A DNA stretch of 64,000 nucleotides from Cohnella kolymensis. Lineage in GTDB: Bacteria; Bacillota; Bacilli; Paenibacillales; Paenibacillaceae. The notes below the pieces were generated by a model. The model had not been told where the DNA came from. It was given only the letters and a program-made list of their open reading frames with translations, and made no database searches. The translations under genes were made by a program, and so were the position numbers. The stretch is taken from assembly GCF_000829465.1 (NCBI RefSeq), contig NZ_JXAL01000023.1, positions 1 to 64,000 of the forward strand, read 5' to 3'. Below, in pieces: positions 1 through 9,029 of this stretch; position 1 is the stretch's first letter, and each line of letters starts with the position of its first letter.

Positions 1-165
1 GAGCAGCCTTACAGCACGCATTGCAGGTGAGTAACGTGATGTGTAAAGCGGCTGAGCCGCCTTACAGTTCGCAATCCGGGTGAGCAACTGACGTGCAAGG
101 CAGCTGAGCAGCCTTACAGCACGCATTGCGAGTGAGTAACTGATGTGTAAGTCCGGCGAACAACC
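1..165. repeat. Degenerate ~52-bp tandem repeat, type A (about 3 copies, runs off the left edge)
   Basis: Copies begin near positions 1, 54, 106 and 158 (spacings 53, 52, 52). Each contains a CCTTACAGC core followed by CGCA and later a GTGAGTAAC-like and a GTGTAAG-like stretch. The copies differ by substitutions, so this is an old array. No convincing gene lies in it. The CTTACAGC core recurs in the 51-bp array at 62992-63205. Confidence 0.75.
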
Positions 166-216
166 TGCGGCGGGGCTCATGAGAAAGAGGTCGATCCGAG
201 AACGATATAGTCGAAC

Positions 217-318
217 AGATTTTCCAGTTACTTTGTCCGGGTACGGTGCTGTGAATAAGTTAGCTGGAGATTTTCCAGTTACTTTGTCCGGGTACGGTGC
301 TTCGAATGAATTAGCCTC
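217..318. repeat. Two 51-bp direct repeats, type B
   Basis: A 34-base stretch at 217-250 recurs identically at 268-301, a period of exactly 51 bp; the remaining 17 bases of each unit diverge. Each unit contains the short inverted repeat CTGGA/TCCAG. Related, more degenerate sequence with the same period lies at 60081-60150. The array sits just beyond the 3' end of acuC and has no recognisable gene. Confidence 0.8.
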
Positions 319-324
319 TCACAC

Positions 325-1515
325 CTATACCAAGTGCTGCAGAGCGATGTCCATCATCGTTCTGTTTTTTTCTGTAATTTCTTCTCTTCTCGGCATTGGA
401 GTCCATGCGGCGGTGTCGTCCAGCCAAGTAGCGGGAAGATGCGCCGGCCTTCTTGCAGACTTAACCGTCGGCCACTGTTCAGGGAGATCCCCGCCCAGCG
501 GGCTGGCGTCGATCTGTTTCAGCAGGGGATGGCCGGTCATTTCAAGCCATAGCAGCGACCAAGCTCTGGGCACGACGCGCCAATGGTCATAGCCGCCGCC
601 TCCAAGCGCGATCCACCGTCCCTGCGTGTACTGCGCCGCCAGTTCGTGAATGATCCTCGGCATTTCGCGATAGATTTTCATGCTGCAATGAATATGGGCA
701 AGCGGATCAAAAGCATGGGCATCGCAGCCATGTTGGCTGACGATCACATCAGGCTTGAAGGCCTGCACAGCTGTCTGCACGCCGCGCTCAAAACATTCCA
801 GCCAAGACGCATCCTCTGTATACGGTTCCATAGATAAGTTCAAGCAAGCTCCGTATCCGGTCGCCGCCCCTCTTTCATGATGGAAGCCGGTGCCGGGAAA
901 CAGGAATTTGCCGGTCTCGTGAATAGATAAAGTAAATACGTCCGGATCCGTGTAGAAAAACCACTGCACACCGTCGCCATGGTGCACATCGGTATCGATG
1001 TACATAACCCGCGCGCCGTATTTTCGGCGAATCCAGGAATTCGCCGCCGCTGCGTCGTTATAGACGCAAAAGCCGGAAGCCCTTTCAGGAAACGCGTGGT
1101 GCAAGCCGCCCGCCAAATGGAGCGCATGGTCAGCACGCCCGGACATGACCGCATCGGCAGCCGCAAGCGAACCGGCCACAATGCCCGCAGCAGCCTCGTG
1201 AATGCCGGGGAAAAAAGGGGTATCGCCGTCGGATTCCATCCCATATTGGGCTGCAAGCTTTACAGCGTCGTCATTCAACGTCTTGCCGCTCAATGCCGCA
1301 ACGCATCGGACAAAATCGGTGCGATGGATAAGGTCAACTTCGTGCTCACCCTCGTGCAGAGACAGAGGGAGAATCATCTGTTCCTGCCGCAGCGCCCCGC
1401 AAGCGTGGAGCAGATCCTTCGTCAATTCAAGGCGTATCGGATGAAAGGGATGATCATCATGAAAACGATAGATTCCACAGGCGGAATTGTCGATCCACAG
1501 CGTACGGTCATTCAT
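325..1515 (-). CDS. acuC: Acetoin utilization protein AcuC (class I/II HDAC-like deacetylase)
   Basis: Predicted zinc-dependent lysine deacetylase of the arginase/HDAC fold. In Bacillus AcuC removes the acetyl group that AcuA places on acetyl-CoA synthetase and so reactivates it. The 396-residue protein shows the family pattern: a His-His pair in GGLHHAFP, the metal-binding YIDTDVHHGDG, and SQHGCDAHAFDPLAH. I chose ATG at 1515: it has an upstream GGCAGGTGG-type site and starts 20 bp after the acuA stop, whereas the open frame further upstream only overlaps acuA. Length fits B. subtilis AcuC (about 387). It is co-directional with acuA and divergent from acsA, as in Bacillus, but no acuB lies between them. 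Confidence 0.93.
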   Translation of the reverse strand: MNDRTLWIDNSACGIYRFHDDHPFHPIRLELTKDLLHACGALRQEQMILPLSLHEGEHEVDLIHRTDFVRCVAALSGKTLNDDAVKLAAQYGMESDGDTPFFPGIHEAAAGIVAGSLAAADAVMSGRADHALHLAGGLHHAFPERASGFCVYNDAAAANSWIRRKYGARVMYIDTDVHHGDGVQWFFYTDPDVFTLSIHETGKFLFPGTGFHHERGAATGYGACLNLSMEPYTEDASWLECFERGVQTAVQAFKPDVIVSQHGCDAHAFDPLAHIHCSMKIYREMPRIIHELAAQYTQGRWIALGGGGYDHWRVVPRAWSLLWLEMTGHPLLKQIDASPLGGDLPEQWPTVKSARRPAHLPATWLDDTAAWTPMPRREEITEKNRTMMDIALQHLV

Positions 1516-1535
1516 AAGGAGCCACCTGCCTTTGA

Positions 1536-2168
1536 TTAATACATAAACCGCTGCCGGAACCGCACCCGGTCGAACTGCTCTTCTGACGACATCGGTACGT
1601 CTTTCCCTATACGAACCATAAGACAGTTGGCGGGATGCGCGCAAATTTCGGGATCGTCCGTCGCATACCAGACCATGCCGGCCGACTTCATGAGACGTTC
1701 CATCATCTCGCGGTATTCCCAGACGCCCAGTCCGCTCGACTCCAGGTCCCAATGCCAATAATACTCCGTTGTGAACACGATGGCATTGTCCAGCTGTCCT
1801 TTGTCAAAAGCCGCAGAGATCAGCGCCTTGCCGAGACCGAGACCGCGATACTCGTCGGCAACCTCGATCGCTCCAAGCTCGATCAGATCGTCCATGCCGG
1901 CTTCGGACCATCTTTCCATTTCGTCGGGATAGTGAAAAGTGACGTATCCTACGATAACGCCGCCTTCACGCGCCGCAATGATTCGACCTTCAGGCAAGCC
2001 GGCAATCTCTATCAAAGCCTGATGCTGCTCGGCAGGGCGGCGGAACGCGTCCAACGCCGGGTGCATCGTCCAGTCACTTAAAATTTCCGGAGCCACGGGA
2101 CCCTCTACGACAAGAGATCGGCCCTTTCGTTCTAGCGGATGCCGGCCATATATTTTGATATGTTCCAT
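1536..2168 (-). CDS. acuA: Acetoin utilization acetyltransferase AcuA (GNAT)
   Basis: GNAT-family protein acetyltransferase. In Bacillus it inactivates acetyl-CoA synthetase by acetylating the active-site lysine. The 210 residues equal the usual length. The GNAT core is visible in the central part (GGVIVGYVTFHYPDE, then VADEYRGLGLGKAL as the acetyl-CoA binding R/Q-x-x-G-x-G/A loop). ATG at 2168 is preceded by AAAGGAGATC. It is the first gene of a leftward acuA-acuC unit and faces acsA, its likely substrate, across a 255-bp regulatory region. Confidence 0.94.
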   Translation of the reverse strand: MEHIKIYGRHPLERKGRSLVVEGPVAPEILSDWTMHPALDAFRRPAEQHQALIEIAGLPEGRIIAAREGGVIVGYVTFHYPDEMERWSEAGMDDLIELGAIEVADEYRGLGLGKALISAAFDKGQLDNAIVFTTEYYWHWDLESSGLGVWEYREMMERLMKSAGMVWYATDDPEICAHPANCLMVRIGKDVPMSSEEQFDRVRFRQRFMY

Positions 2169-2211
2169 GCCGATCTCCTTTCCTGAAACAGCATCATATC
2201 AAACTGATGCA

Positions 2212-2217
2212 ATTATA
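2212..2217 (-). promoter_or_regulatory. Probable -10 element for acuA
   Basis: On the minus strand this reads TATAAT, 44 bp before the acuA start. No good -35 hexamer is visible 16-18 bp upstream, so activity may depend on a regulator. Confidence 0.4.
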
Positions 2218-2325
2218 CCATTAATTGCATACGGAACAGGAAGCGCCCGCAGGCAGAGGTGTGAAATGTCGCCCGCCTTTCCTGAAATGTACCTTTCCTG
2301 TATGCGTCACGCTTGGCGACTATGT

Positions 2326-2331
2326 TATAAT
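2326..2331 (+). promoter_or_regulatory. acsA: Probable -10 element for acsA
   Basis: Perfect TATAAT about 95 bp before the acsA start. The expected -35 position is weak. Transcription would begin near 2338, just before the cre site at 2344. Confidence 0.5.
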
Positions 2332-2343
2332 GACAATGGCGGG

Positions 2344-2357
2344 GGAAAACGCTATCC
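2344..2357 (+). promoter_or_regulatory. Catabolite-responsive element (CcpA site) at the acsA start region
   Basis: GGAAAACGCTATCC matches 12 of 14 positions of the Bacillus cre consensus TGWAARCGYTWNCW, with mismatches only at the two ends. It lies just downstream of the predicted acsA start point, where CcpA would repress. acsA and acuABC of B. subtilis are known CcpA targets. Confidence 0.6.
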
Positions 2358-2370
2358 TCCGGTACGATCC

Positions 2371-2384
2371 TGTAAGCGCATTCG
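2371..2384 (+). promoter_or_regulatory. Second candidate cre (CcpA) site in the acsA leader
   Basis: TGTAAGCGCATTCG matches 12 of 14 positions of the cre consensus. Its centre lies 27 bp from that of the first site, so two CcpA complexes could bind and block transcription of acsA. Confidence 0.5.
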
Positions 2385-2423
2385 CAGCGAATCGACGGTA
2401 ATCCAATGGGAAGGTGATGTATA

Positions 2424-4148
2424 GTGACACTGCAGCATGATGAAAAATTGGCCGTCACGGCGACGGGCTCCAACATGAAATCTTACGAAGAAGCGGTTGA
2501 TACGTTTTCTTGGTCGGATGTCGAAGCTCAGTTCTCTTGGGCGCGGACCGGCAAAGTGAACATGGCCTATGAGGCGATCGACCGCCATGTCGCTGACGGC
2601 AAAGGTGATAAAATCGCGCTTCATTTCAGCAACAATGAAAGAGATGAGAGCTACACCTTTGCGGAAATGTCGAAGCAGTCCAATAAGTTTGCCAACGTGC
2701 TTCGTTCTCTCGGCATCGCCAAAGGAGACCGCGTATTTATTTTCATGCCCCGGACACCGGAATTGTATTTCAGTCTGCTGGGAGCACTTAAGATAGGCGC
2801 GGTAGTGGGACCGCTGTTTGAGGCGTTCATGGAGTCCGCGGTCAGAGACCGGTTGAAGGACAGTGAGGCGGCCGCTATCGTAACCACGCCTGCATTAATG
2901 TCGAGAATACCTCGTTCGGAATTGCCGGACTTAAAACATATCATTGTATTTGGCGAGGGAGTGGCGGAAGGAGAAGGACTTGTCGATTATGGCAGAGCGA
3001 TGGCAGAAGCATCCGACGAGGCCGACATCACATGGCTCGATCGCGAGGACGGATTGATCCTGCATTATACTTCCGGGTCGACGGGCAAGCCCAAAGGCGT
3101 TTTCCACGTTCAGAATGCCATGCTTCAGCATTTGTACACAGGTCAAATCGTATTGGATCTCAAAGAGGATGACGTGTATTGGTGTACGGCCGATCCGGGC
3201 TGGGTGACGGGAACCTCCTACGGTATTTTTGCCCCTTGGCTGAATGGAGCTACGAATGTCGTTCGCGGCGGACGGTTCAGCCCGCAGGATTGGTATGCAA
3301 CGATTGCAAAATATAAAGTTACCGTGTGGTACAGTGCGCCGACTGCGTTTCGTATGTTTATGGGCGCGGGAGCCGAAGTGGCGAAATCATTCGATCTTTC
3401 CTGCCTGCGCCATATCCTGAGCGTCGGTGAACCGTTAAACCCTGAAGTGGTCCGCTGGGGACACAAAGTATACGGACAGCGCATTCACGATACATGGTGG
3501 ATGACCGAGACCGGCGGACATATGATTTGCAATTACCCTGCAATGGAAGTCAAGCCGGGATCCATGGGCCGACCGATACCGGGAGTTCAAGCCGGGATCA
3601 TCGACGATCAAGGCAACGAGCTGCCGGCGTTCCGTATGGGCAACCTCGCTTTACGTACGCCATGGCCGTCGATGATGAGAAAGATATGGAACAATCCGGC
3701 GAAATATGAAGAGTATTTCCGCATCCCGGGCTGGTACGTATCCGGCGACTCCGCTTATATGGATGACGAGGGCTACTTCTGGTTCCAAGGCCGGGTGGAC
3801 GACGTGATCAATACGGCCGGCGAGCGTGTAGGTCCGTTCGAGGTCGAAAGCAAGCTTGTCGAGCACCCAGCGGTCGCCGAAGCCGGCGTCATCGGCAAAC
3901 CGGATCCGCTTCGCGGAGAAATTATTAAAGCTTTCATTTCGCTTCGCGAAGGATACGAGCCTTCGGATGAGCTGAAAACGGATATCGCCCGCTTTGTGAA
4001 GGAAGGATTGTCCGCTCACGCCGCTCCGCGGGAAATCGAATTCAAAGACAAACTGCCCAAAACACGCAGCGGTAAAATCATGAGGCGCGTTCTCAAAGCT
4101 TGGGAGCTCAACCTCCCGGCCGGCGACCTGTCAACGATCGAGGACTAA
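2424..4148 (+). CDS. acsA: Acetyl-CoA synthetase
   Basis: AMP-forming acetyl-CoA synthetase: acetate + ATP + CoA to acetyl-CoA, used to take up acetate after glucose is exhausted. The 574-residue protein has the adenylate-forming signature YTSGSTGKPKG (~residues 215-225), the SGDSAYMDDEG and GRVDDVI hinge region, and the C-terminal TRSGKIMRR in which Lys551 corresponds to the lysine acetylated by AcuA. GTG at 2424 follows AAGGTGATG. It is divergent from acuA-acuC, which encode the enzymes that switch it off and on; two cre-like sites precede it. Confidence 0.95.
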   Translation: MTLQHDEKLAVTATGSNMKSYEEAVDTFSWSDVEAQFSWARTGKVNMAYEAIDRHVADGKGDKIALHFSNNERDESYTFAEMSKQSNKFANVLRSLGIAKGDRVFIFMPRTPELYFSLLGALKIGAVVGPLFEAFMESAVRDRLKDSEAAAIVTTPALMSRIPRSELPDLKHIIVFGEGVAEGEGLVDYGRAMAEASDEADITWLDREDGLILHYTSGSTGKPKGVFHVQNAMLQHLYTGQIVLDLKEDDVYWCTADPGWVTGTSYGIFAPWLNGATNVVRGGRFSPQDWYATIAKYKVTVWYSAPTAFRMFMGAGAEVAKSFDLSCLRHILSVGEPLNPEVVRWGHKVYGQRIHDTWWMTETGGHMICNYPAMEVKPGSMGRPIPGVQAGIIDDQGNELPAFRMGNLALRTPWPSMMRKIWNNPAKYEEYFRIPGWYVSGDSAYMDDEGYFWFQGRVDDVINTAGERVGPFEVESKLVEHPAVAEAGVIGKPDPLRGEIIKAFISLREGYEPSDELKTDIARFVKEGLSAHAAPREIEFKDKLPKTRSGKIMRRVLKAWELNLPAGDLSTIED

Positions 4149-4173
4149 ACAGCACTTTTCCATAAAACCATAT

Positions 4174-4211
4174 AAAAGCCCGCCTCCGTCGTTAGATGGA
4201 GGCGGGCTTTT
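4174..4211. terminator. Bidirectional rho-independent terminator
   Basis: 14-bp perfect stem (AAAAGCCCGCCTCC with its complement) around a 10-nt loop. A-rich and T-rich flanks serve both acsA (+) and the convergent penicillin-binding protein gene (-). Confidence 0.9.
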
Positions 4212-4212
4212 G

Positions 4213-7200
4213 TCAGTTCAGCTTCACAGCGGCCGACGGCTCGGATTCACCGTTCGCGTTCACGGCAGTGACTTGGTACCAGCCGGATGTGAGTGTATCG
4301 ACGTACTCGAAGTCAGGGGTGTCTGTCGTGCCGAGGAGCGTGTAATTACCTTGCTGCGCGGCGCTGAACCAGACTTGATATTGCGTCACACCTTCCTGAC
4401 TGGAATTGGCTCTCCAGCTCAAGCTGGCTCCGATGTCGCTTGCTCTGACCGTCAGTCCCACAGGGGCATTCGGAACGCTGACGACGCTATCCGGTTGACC
4501 GGATCCGTTGTCTCCGCCGTTCGGATCCCCGCCATTCGGAAATCCGGGATCCGGTTCGGCCGGCAAACCGTTGGTAGAAGTAATCTCGCTCGGGGCCGAT
4601 TCATTGCCTGCGACATCCACCGAAGTAACGTAGTAGCTGTATGATTGGCCGGAGGAAATGTAGTTGACGAATTTCGGTTCCTGACCTGTCGGCACCGACG
4701 CTTCCACTTTATTGTAGGAACCGCCGTCAACGGCACGGTACAACCGGTATCCGGCAATGTCAGCTTGGCCGGCAGGCGTGAACGACACCCGCACCTTCCC
4801 GTTTACCGTCTCCACGGCGATATGACCCGGCGGGTTAGGCGCGCTCCCGTCGTCCTGGCGCGGATCGATCTTCGACGGCGCGCTTTGCGCGGCATCCTTC
4901 GGCAAATAGTACGAAAGGGGTTTAGCCGTTTTGACCTTGCCCAATACGCTCTTTAACTCTTCGATCAAAGTGTCCAGCGGCGTCTCCCTCACAATCATGA
5001 TGGACTCGCGGAGCAGGTCTTCCGGCGTTCCCGGCTGCGGCAAATAGTTGACGCCGTTATACGAAATATATTTCACTTTGACCAGGGCATCGTCCGGTTC
5101 TTTCGGAACGAATTTGGCATTGAAAATATCGGTCACCAGTTTCCCCGACGCCCGCGTTAATTCGGTAGGCAGCTTGCCGCTTACGCTGGACACCGTCATG
5201 CTCACGATTCCGTCAGGCTTGTGGAACTCCTTGGTCGGGAACAGCTCCGGTTTCGCCTCGGTGACGGAATTCATGATTTCCGCCCAGATGGAGCGTGCCC
5301 GGCCTTGCGCTTCTTTGGTCTTGAGCGTATGAATGACCTTCTCGTGACCTGCCCAGACACCGAGCGTGACATCGGGAGTAAAACCTTGGAACCAGACATC
5401 CCCGTAGTTTTGGGTGGTGCCGGTTTTACCGGCAATCGGTATTTTGCCGTAATTCTTGAACTTGTTTTGTAAAGTAACTGCCGTACCGTCGGTAATGACG
5501 GTTCTCAGCATATCGGTCATCAAATAAGCCGATTGTTCGGAGACGACCCGCTGAGGATCGGATTTATGTTTGTAGACGATTTCGTTGTTGGCATCGCGAA
5601 TTTCTTTGATCATATAGGCATCGTTAAACACGCCTTGATTGGCGATCGCGGCATACGCATTCGTCAATTCCTCTACCGTCACGCCGTATTTCAGTCCGCC
5701 GATTACGCCCGTCTGCGCATTGTTATCCTCTTCGACGATTGTGGTAATGCCCAGTGAACGGACGAATCCCACGATTTCTCGATCGTTAGTTTATTCAAGA
5801 AGATTTTTAAAGCCGGTATGTTGTAAGAATGATTCAGCGCTTGCCTGGCTGTAACAAGCCCGGAGTAACGGTTATTGGAATTTTTAGGAATATGGAATCC
5901 GCTTCCGCCGTTACGCAGTATGACAGGGGCGTCGTCCAGAATACTGGCGGGCTGTATCAAGCCCTGATCGATAGCCGGCAAATAGGCTGCGATCGGTTTC
6001 ATTGCCGACCCTGGCTGGCGTGTCATTTGGGTCGCAAAGTTCATCTGCTCGATATGGAAGTCTCGACCTTCGATCATGCCGAGAATCGCGCCGGTTTTCT
6101 GCTCCATCATGACTGCAGCGATCTGTTCCACGCCTCGCACAGGATGGTCGGGTGAGAAATTATCCGGATTTTCGGCAATATCATGCATCAGGTTGTACAC
6201 TTGTTTATCGATCGTCGTCGTTACTGTAAAGCCGCCCCGCAGAAGCTGAGTCCGGGCATCTTCAATAAGGCCGGAATTTTGCTTCTTTTTGAGGTCTTCC
6301 CGTTTAAGATTCGGATTCTTCAAAAGGACAAGCTGCTCGGCAGCTTGGCGTTCAACTTCCAACAGCAAATAAGGATAAGTATTGTAAGCTTTCTCGCTTG
6401 GCTTGGCCAGAGAGGTGTACAGATCGAATGCCAGCGCTTCTTCATATTCCGCCTGGGTGATCTTGTTCTCTTCCAGCATCCGCTTCAGCACCAGCTTTTG
6501 ACGCTGCACGGCCCTTTTGAAATTCTTTTCATTGAAATCGCCTTTTCCCGTAAAAGCGGAATAAAGCGAAGGCAATTGCGGCAGGCCGGCCAAGTATGCG
6601 GATTGAGCGATGTTCAATTTGTTCAAATCTTCGATTCCGAATATTCCTTTGGAAGCTGCCTTAATTCCGAATAGATTGTATCCGGACGAACCGTTGCCGT
6701 AGGGTACTTTATTTAAGTAGGCCGTAATGATTTGTTCTTTGCTCAAATACCGTTCCAACCGCAGCGACAGGAAAATTTCTTTGGCTTTCCGGCTGGATGT
6801 CTGATCCAAGCTGAGGAACACCCGCCTTGCTAGTTGCTGCGTGATGGTACTGCCGCCTGTCTGCACGTTTTCATTCAATAACTGCTGCCTGACGGCGCGC
6901 AATAAGCCGTTCGTGTCGATACCCGTATGGCTGAAAAAGTTTTTGTCTTCCGTAGCAATAACCGCGTCGATAATCGACTTGGGAATTTGGTTGTAGTTGA
7001 CCGGCCTGCGGTCCTCTTCCGTGCGCAGCTGGCCGATCGGCGTGCCGTCGCGGAAATAGGCGAACCCTGTAATGGCATTCTCGTTGATCTTCTGTTCGAT
7101 GAACTTGGGTGGCCTGACGGGCTCGTCATGCACCAATGAGGCCACATATCCGGTAACTGCTCCGGCCGCAACCAGTCCGGCAAGCACGCCGAAGAAGATC

Positions 7201-7292
7201 AGCCAGAGTACCGTAAAGCCTGTAATTTTTCCGGCTAACTTCAATCGTTCCCCTTTACGCCGCGGCGGAGGGGGTTGTTTGGAATCTTTCAC
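4213..7292 (-). CDS. Class A penicillin-binding protein with C-terminal FN3 domains (one frameshift near 5770)
   Basis: Bifunctional peptidoglycan glycosyltransferase/transpeptidase, PBP1a/PonA-like, membrane-anchored. From GTG 7292 (after GAAGGAGG): cytoplasmic basic tail, one membrane segment (~22-50), GT51 domain with EDKNFFSHTG (~115) and GGSTITQQLARR, transpeptidase with SAMK, SYN and KTGTT, then two fibronectin-III-like domains (about 4220-4800) separated by a Gly/Asn/Pro-rich linker. The frame breaks near 5770: the SxxK and SxN motifs are in the first part, KTG in the second. Restoring one base (TCGTGGG to TCGGTGGG) gives about 1026 residues. If the indel were real the transpeptidase would be dead; a sequence error is more likely. 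Confidence 0.88.
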
Positions 7293-7320
7293 TGGGGATC
7301 CTCCTTCAACAAACAGAACT

Positions 7321-7326
7321 ATTATA
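7321..7326 (-). promoter_or_regulatory. Probable -10 element of the PBP gene
   Basis: TATAAT on the minus strand, 28 bp before the GTG start at 7292. The -35 is poor. Confidence 0.4.
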
Positions 7327-7343
7327 GCACATAAGAGCATCGT

Positions 7344-7373
7344 TTGACTTCATTCGGAAGGGTGTGCTATAAA
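7344..7373 (+). promoter_or_regulatory. tyrS: Sigma-A type promoter of tyrS
   Basis: TTGACT, 18-bp spacer, TATAAA. Only about 70 nt separate it from the tyrS start, too little for a T-box leader. Confidence 0.6.
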
Positions 7374-7444
7374 GAGAGAAATTCGCACCTATTATGCGCG
7401 GTTATTGGGATTTGGGCGGTTGGTGACAAGGGAGGAAATCGGAA

Positions 7445-8707
7445 TTGAATACGGACGAAAAAAAACACCCTGACGCAGGAGCAGCAGCGTGAAGTATCCC
7501 GTCAGCTTGAGGTAATCAAGCGGGGTGCGGCGGACATTGTTCCGGAGGAAGAGCTGGCATCCAAAATTGCGGAGTCGGTTAGGACCGGGACGCCGCTGAA
7601 GGTGAAGCTTGGCTTGGACCCGTCCGCTCCGGACATTCACGTCGGGCACACGGTGGTCATGCACAAGCTGCGTCAATTTCAGGAGCTGGGGCATGAAGTG
7701 CAGCTGATCATCGGAGATTTCACGGGGCGCATCGGAGATCCGACGGGCAAGTCGGAAACCCGCAAGCAGCTTACGGAAGAAGATGTGAAGCGCAATGCTG
7801 AAACCTACCAAAAGCAAGCTTTTAAAATATTAGACCCAGTAAAGACGACCATTTACTATAACTCTTCCTGGCTCGCTCCGCTCAACTTCGCCGATGTCGT
7901 GGGATTGGCCGCAAAAATTACCGTCGCCCGCATGATGGAGCGGGATGACTTCACGAAAAGATTCCAGTCGAATCAACCGATCAGCGTACATGAATTCTTT
8001 TATCCGCTCATGCAGGGTTACGATTCGGTAGCGCTGGAAAGTGATATCGAGCTCGGGGGTACCGATCAGAAGTTTAATCTTCTCATGGGCCGCACGCTGC
8101 AGAAGGAATACGGCAAATCTCCGCAGGCGGCGCTGATGCTTCCGCTGCTCGAGGGCTTGGACGGCGTCAATAAAATGAGCAAAAGCTTGGGCAATTACAT
8201 CGGAATCGATGAGGAGCCCAATGAAATTTACGGCAAAGCGATGAGCGTTCCGGATGAACTCATGCTCAAATATTACGAGCTCGCCACGGACATCGGAATT
8301 GAGGAGCTTAACGAACTGCGTGCCGGCTTGTCAGACGGCACCGTTCATCCCCGCGACGCCAAAATGAAGCTGGCCCGCACCTTCGTCCGGATGTACCATG
8401 GGGAAGAGGCCGCGGCGGCTGCGGAAAATCACTTTGTTGCGGTGTTCCAGCAGCGGGCGCTGCCGGAAGATATTGAAGAGGTTGTCATACCGGCTGAAGA
8501 ATTGTCCGAGGGCAGGATCCGGATCGCCAGGCTGCTGACCGTGCTCGGTCTGCAAAGCTCCGCCAGCGAAGCGCGCAGAAGCATCCAGCAAGGCGCAGTC
8601 CGCCTGAACGAGGAGAAGCTGCTCGACCCGAACGGCGATATTGAGCTAAGCATGGCGATGTACTCCAAGTCGGCAAACGGAAGTTCGTGCGGCTGGCCGT
8701 GAAGTAA
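7445..8707 (+). CDS. tyrS: Tyrosyl-tRNA synthetase (two frame breaks, near 7458-7465 and 8645)
   Basis: Charges tRNA-Tyr. Class I signatures are HVGH (the HIGH motif, in DPSAPDIHVGHTV) and KMSKS; an S4-like RNA-binding domain ends the protein. TTG at 7445 after GGGAGGAAATC begins a short frame that runs into an A8 tract; the rest of the gene continues in another frame with no other good start before GTG 7602. At the 3' end, inserting one base in GAGCTAAGC restores the normal KHGDVLQVGKRKFVRLAVK ending and the stop at 8707. Corrected length about 420 residues, as expected. The gene should be essential, so both breaks are probably sequence errors. Confidence 0.9.
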
Positions 8708-8723
8708 CTAGTAAATACAATAT

Positions 8724-8766
8724 GGCTATCCCAAGGCAGAAAGAAAGTTTCTGCCTTGGGATAGCC
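8724..8766 (+). terminator. Rho-independent terminator of tyrS
   Basis: Perfect 19-bp stem (8724-8742 with 8748-8766) closing a 5-nt loop, followed by TTTAATTTT. Confidence 0.9.
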
Positions 8767-8841
8767 TTTAATTTTAGCGGGAATTGATCAACCACAAAAG
8801 CCGGATAAAGGAAGGGAGGTTTGCATCGTTGAGTAAACAAA

Positions 8842-8955
8842 GGGGAAGTATCTCGTGGAGGAGCGACAGCGTTTCCCTTTGAAATCGTGAAATAACCTTG
8901 TTCAAACCATTCAAATTTCATGATTTCAACAGGAACCGAAACGAGATACTTCCCC
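8842..8955. repeat. Long imperfect palindrome (structured intergenic element)
   Basis: Outer arms are a perfect 15-bp inverted repeat (GGGGAAGTATCTCGT at 8842-8856, complement at 8941-8955). A second inner pair of 14 bp (8880-8893 with 8915-8928) has one mismatch. The inner loop is 21 nt. A good ribosome binding site (GGAAGGGAGG, 8810-8819) precedes a TTG (8829) that would open a 17-codon frame entering the element. There are no flanking target duplications that I can see. It could be a small RNA, a REP/MITE-like element or a remnant; it is not a simple terminator because tyrS and rpsD each have their own. Confidence 0.6.
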
Positions 8956-8998
8956 GCCAAGCCCTCAAGAATTTGGAAGCAGTCCGCAAAAAGAAAAA

Positions 8999-9022
8999 CC
9001 ACCCCAAAATGCATTGGGGTGG
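8999..9022 (-). terminator. Rho-independent terminator of rpsD
   Basis: CCACCCCAA/TTGGGGTGG 9-bp stem, 6-nt loop; on the minus strand a T-rich tract follows. Confidence 0.85.
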
Positions 9023-9029
9023 AAAATGA

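Noticed and set aside
1516..1758. N-terminal extension of acuC
   Set aside because: The extra 81 residues overlap acuA and have no HDAC similarity; ATG 1515 has a better context.
7374..7444. T-box leader for tyrS
   Set aside because: Only about 70 nt between promoter and start, and no T-box sequence.
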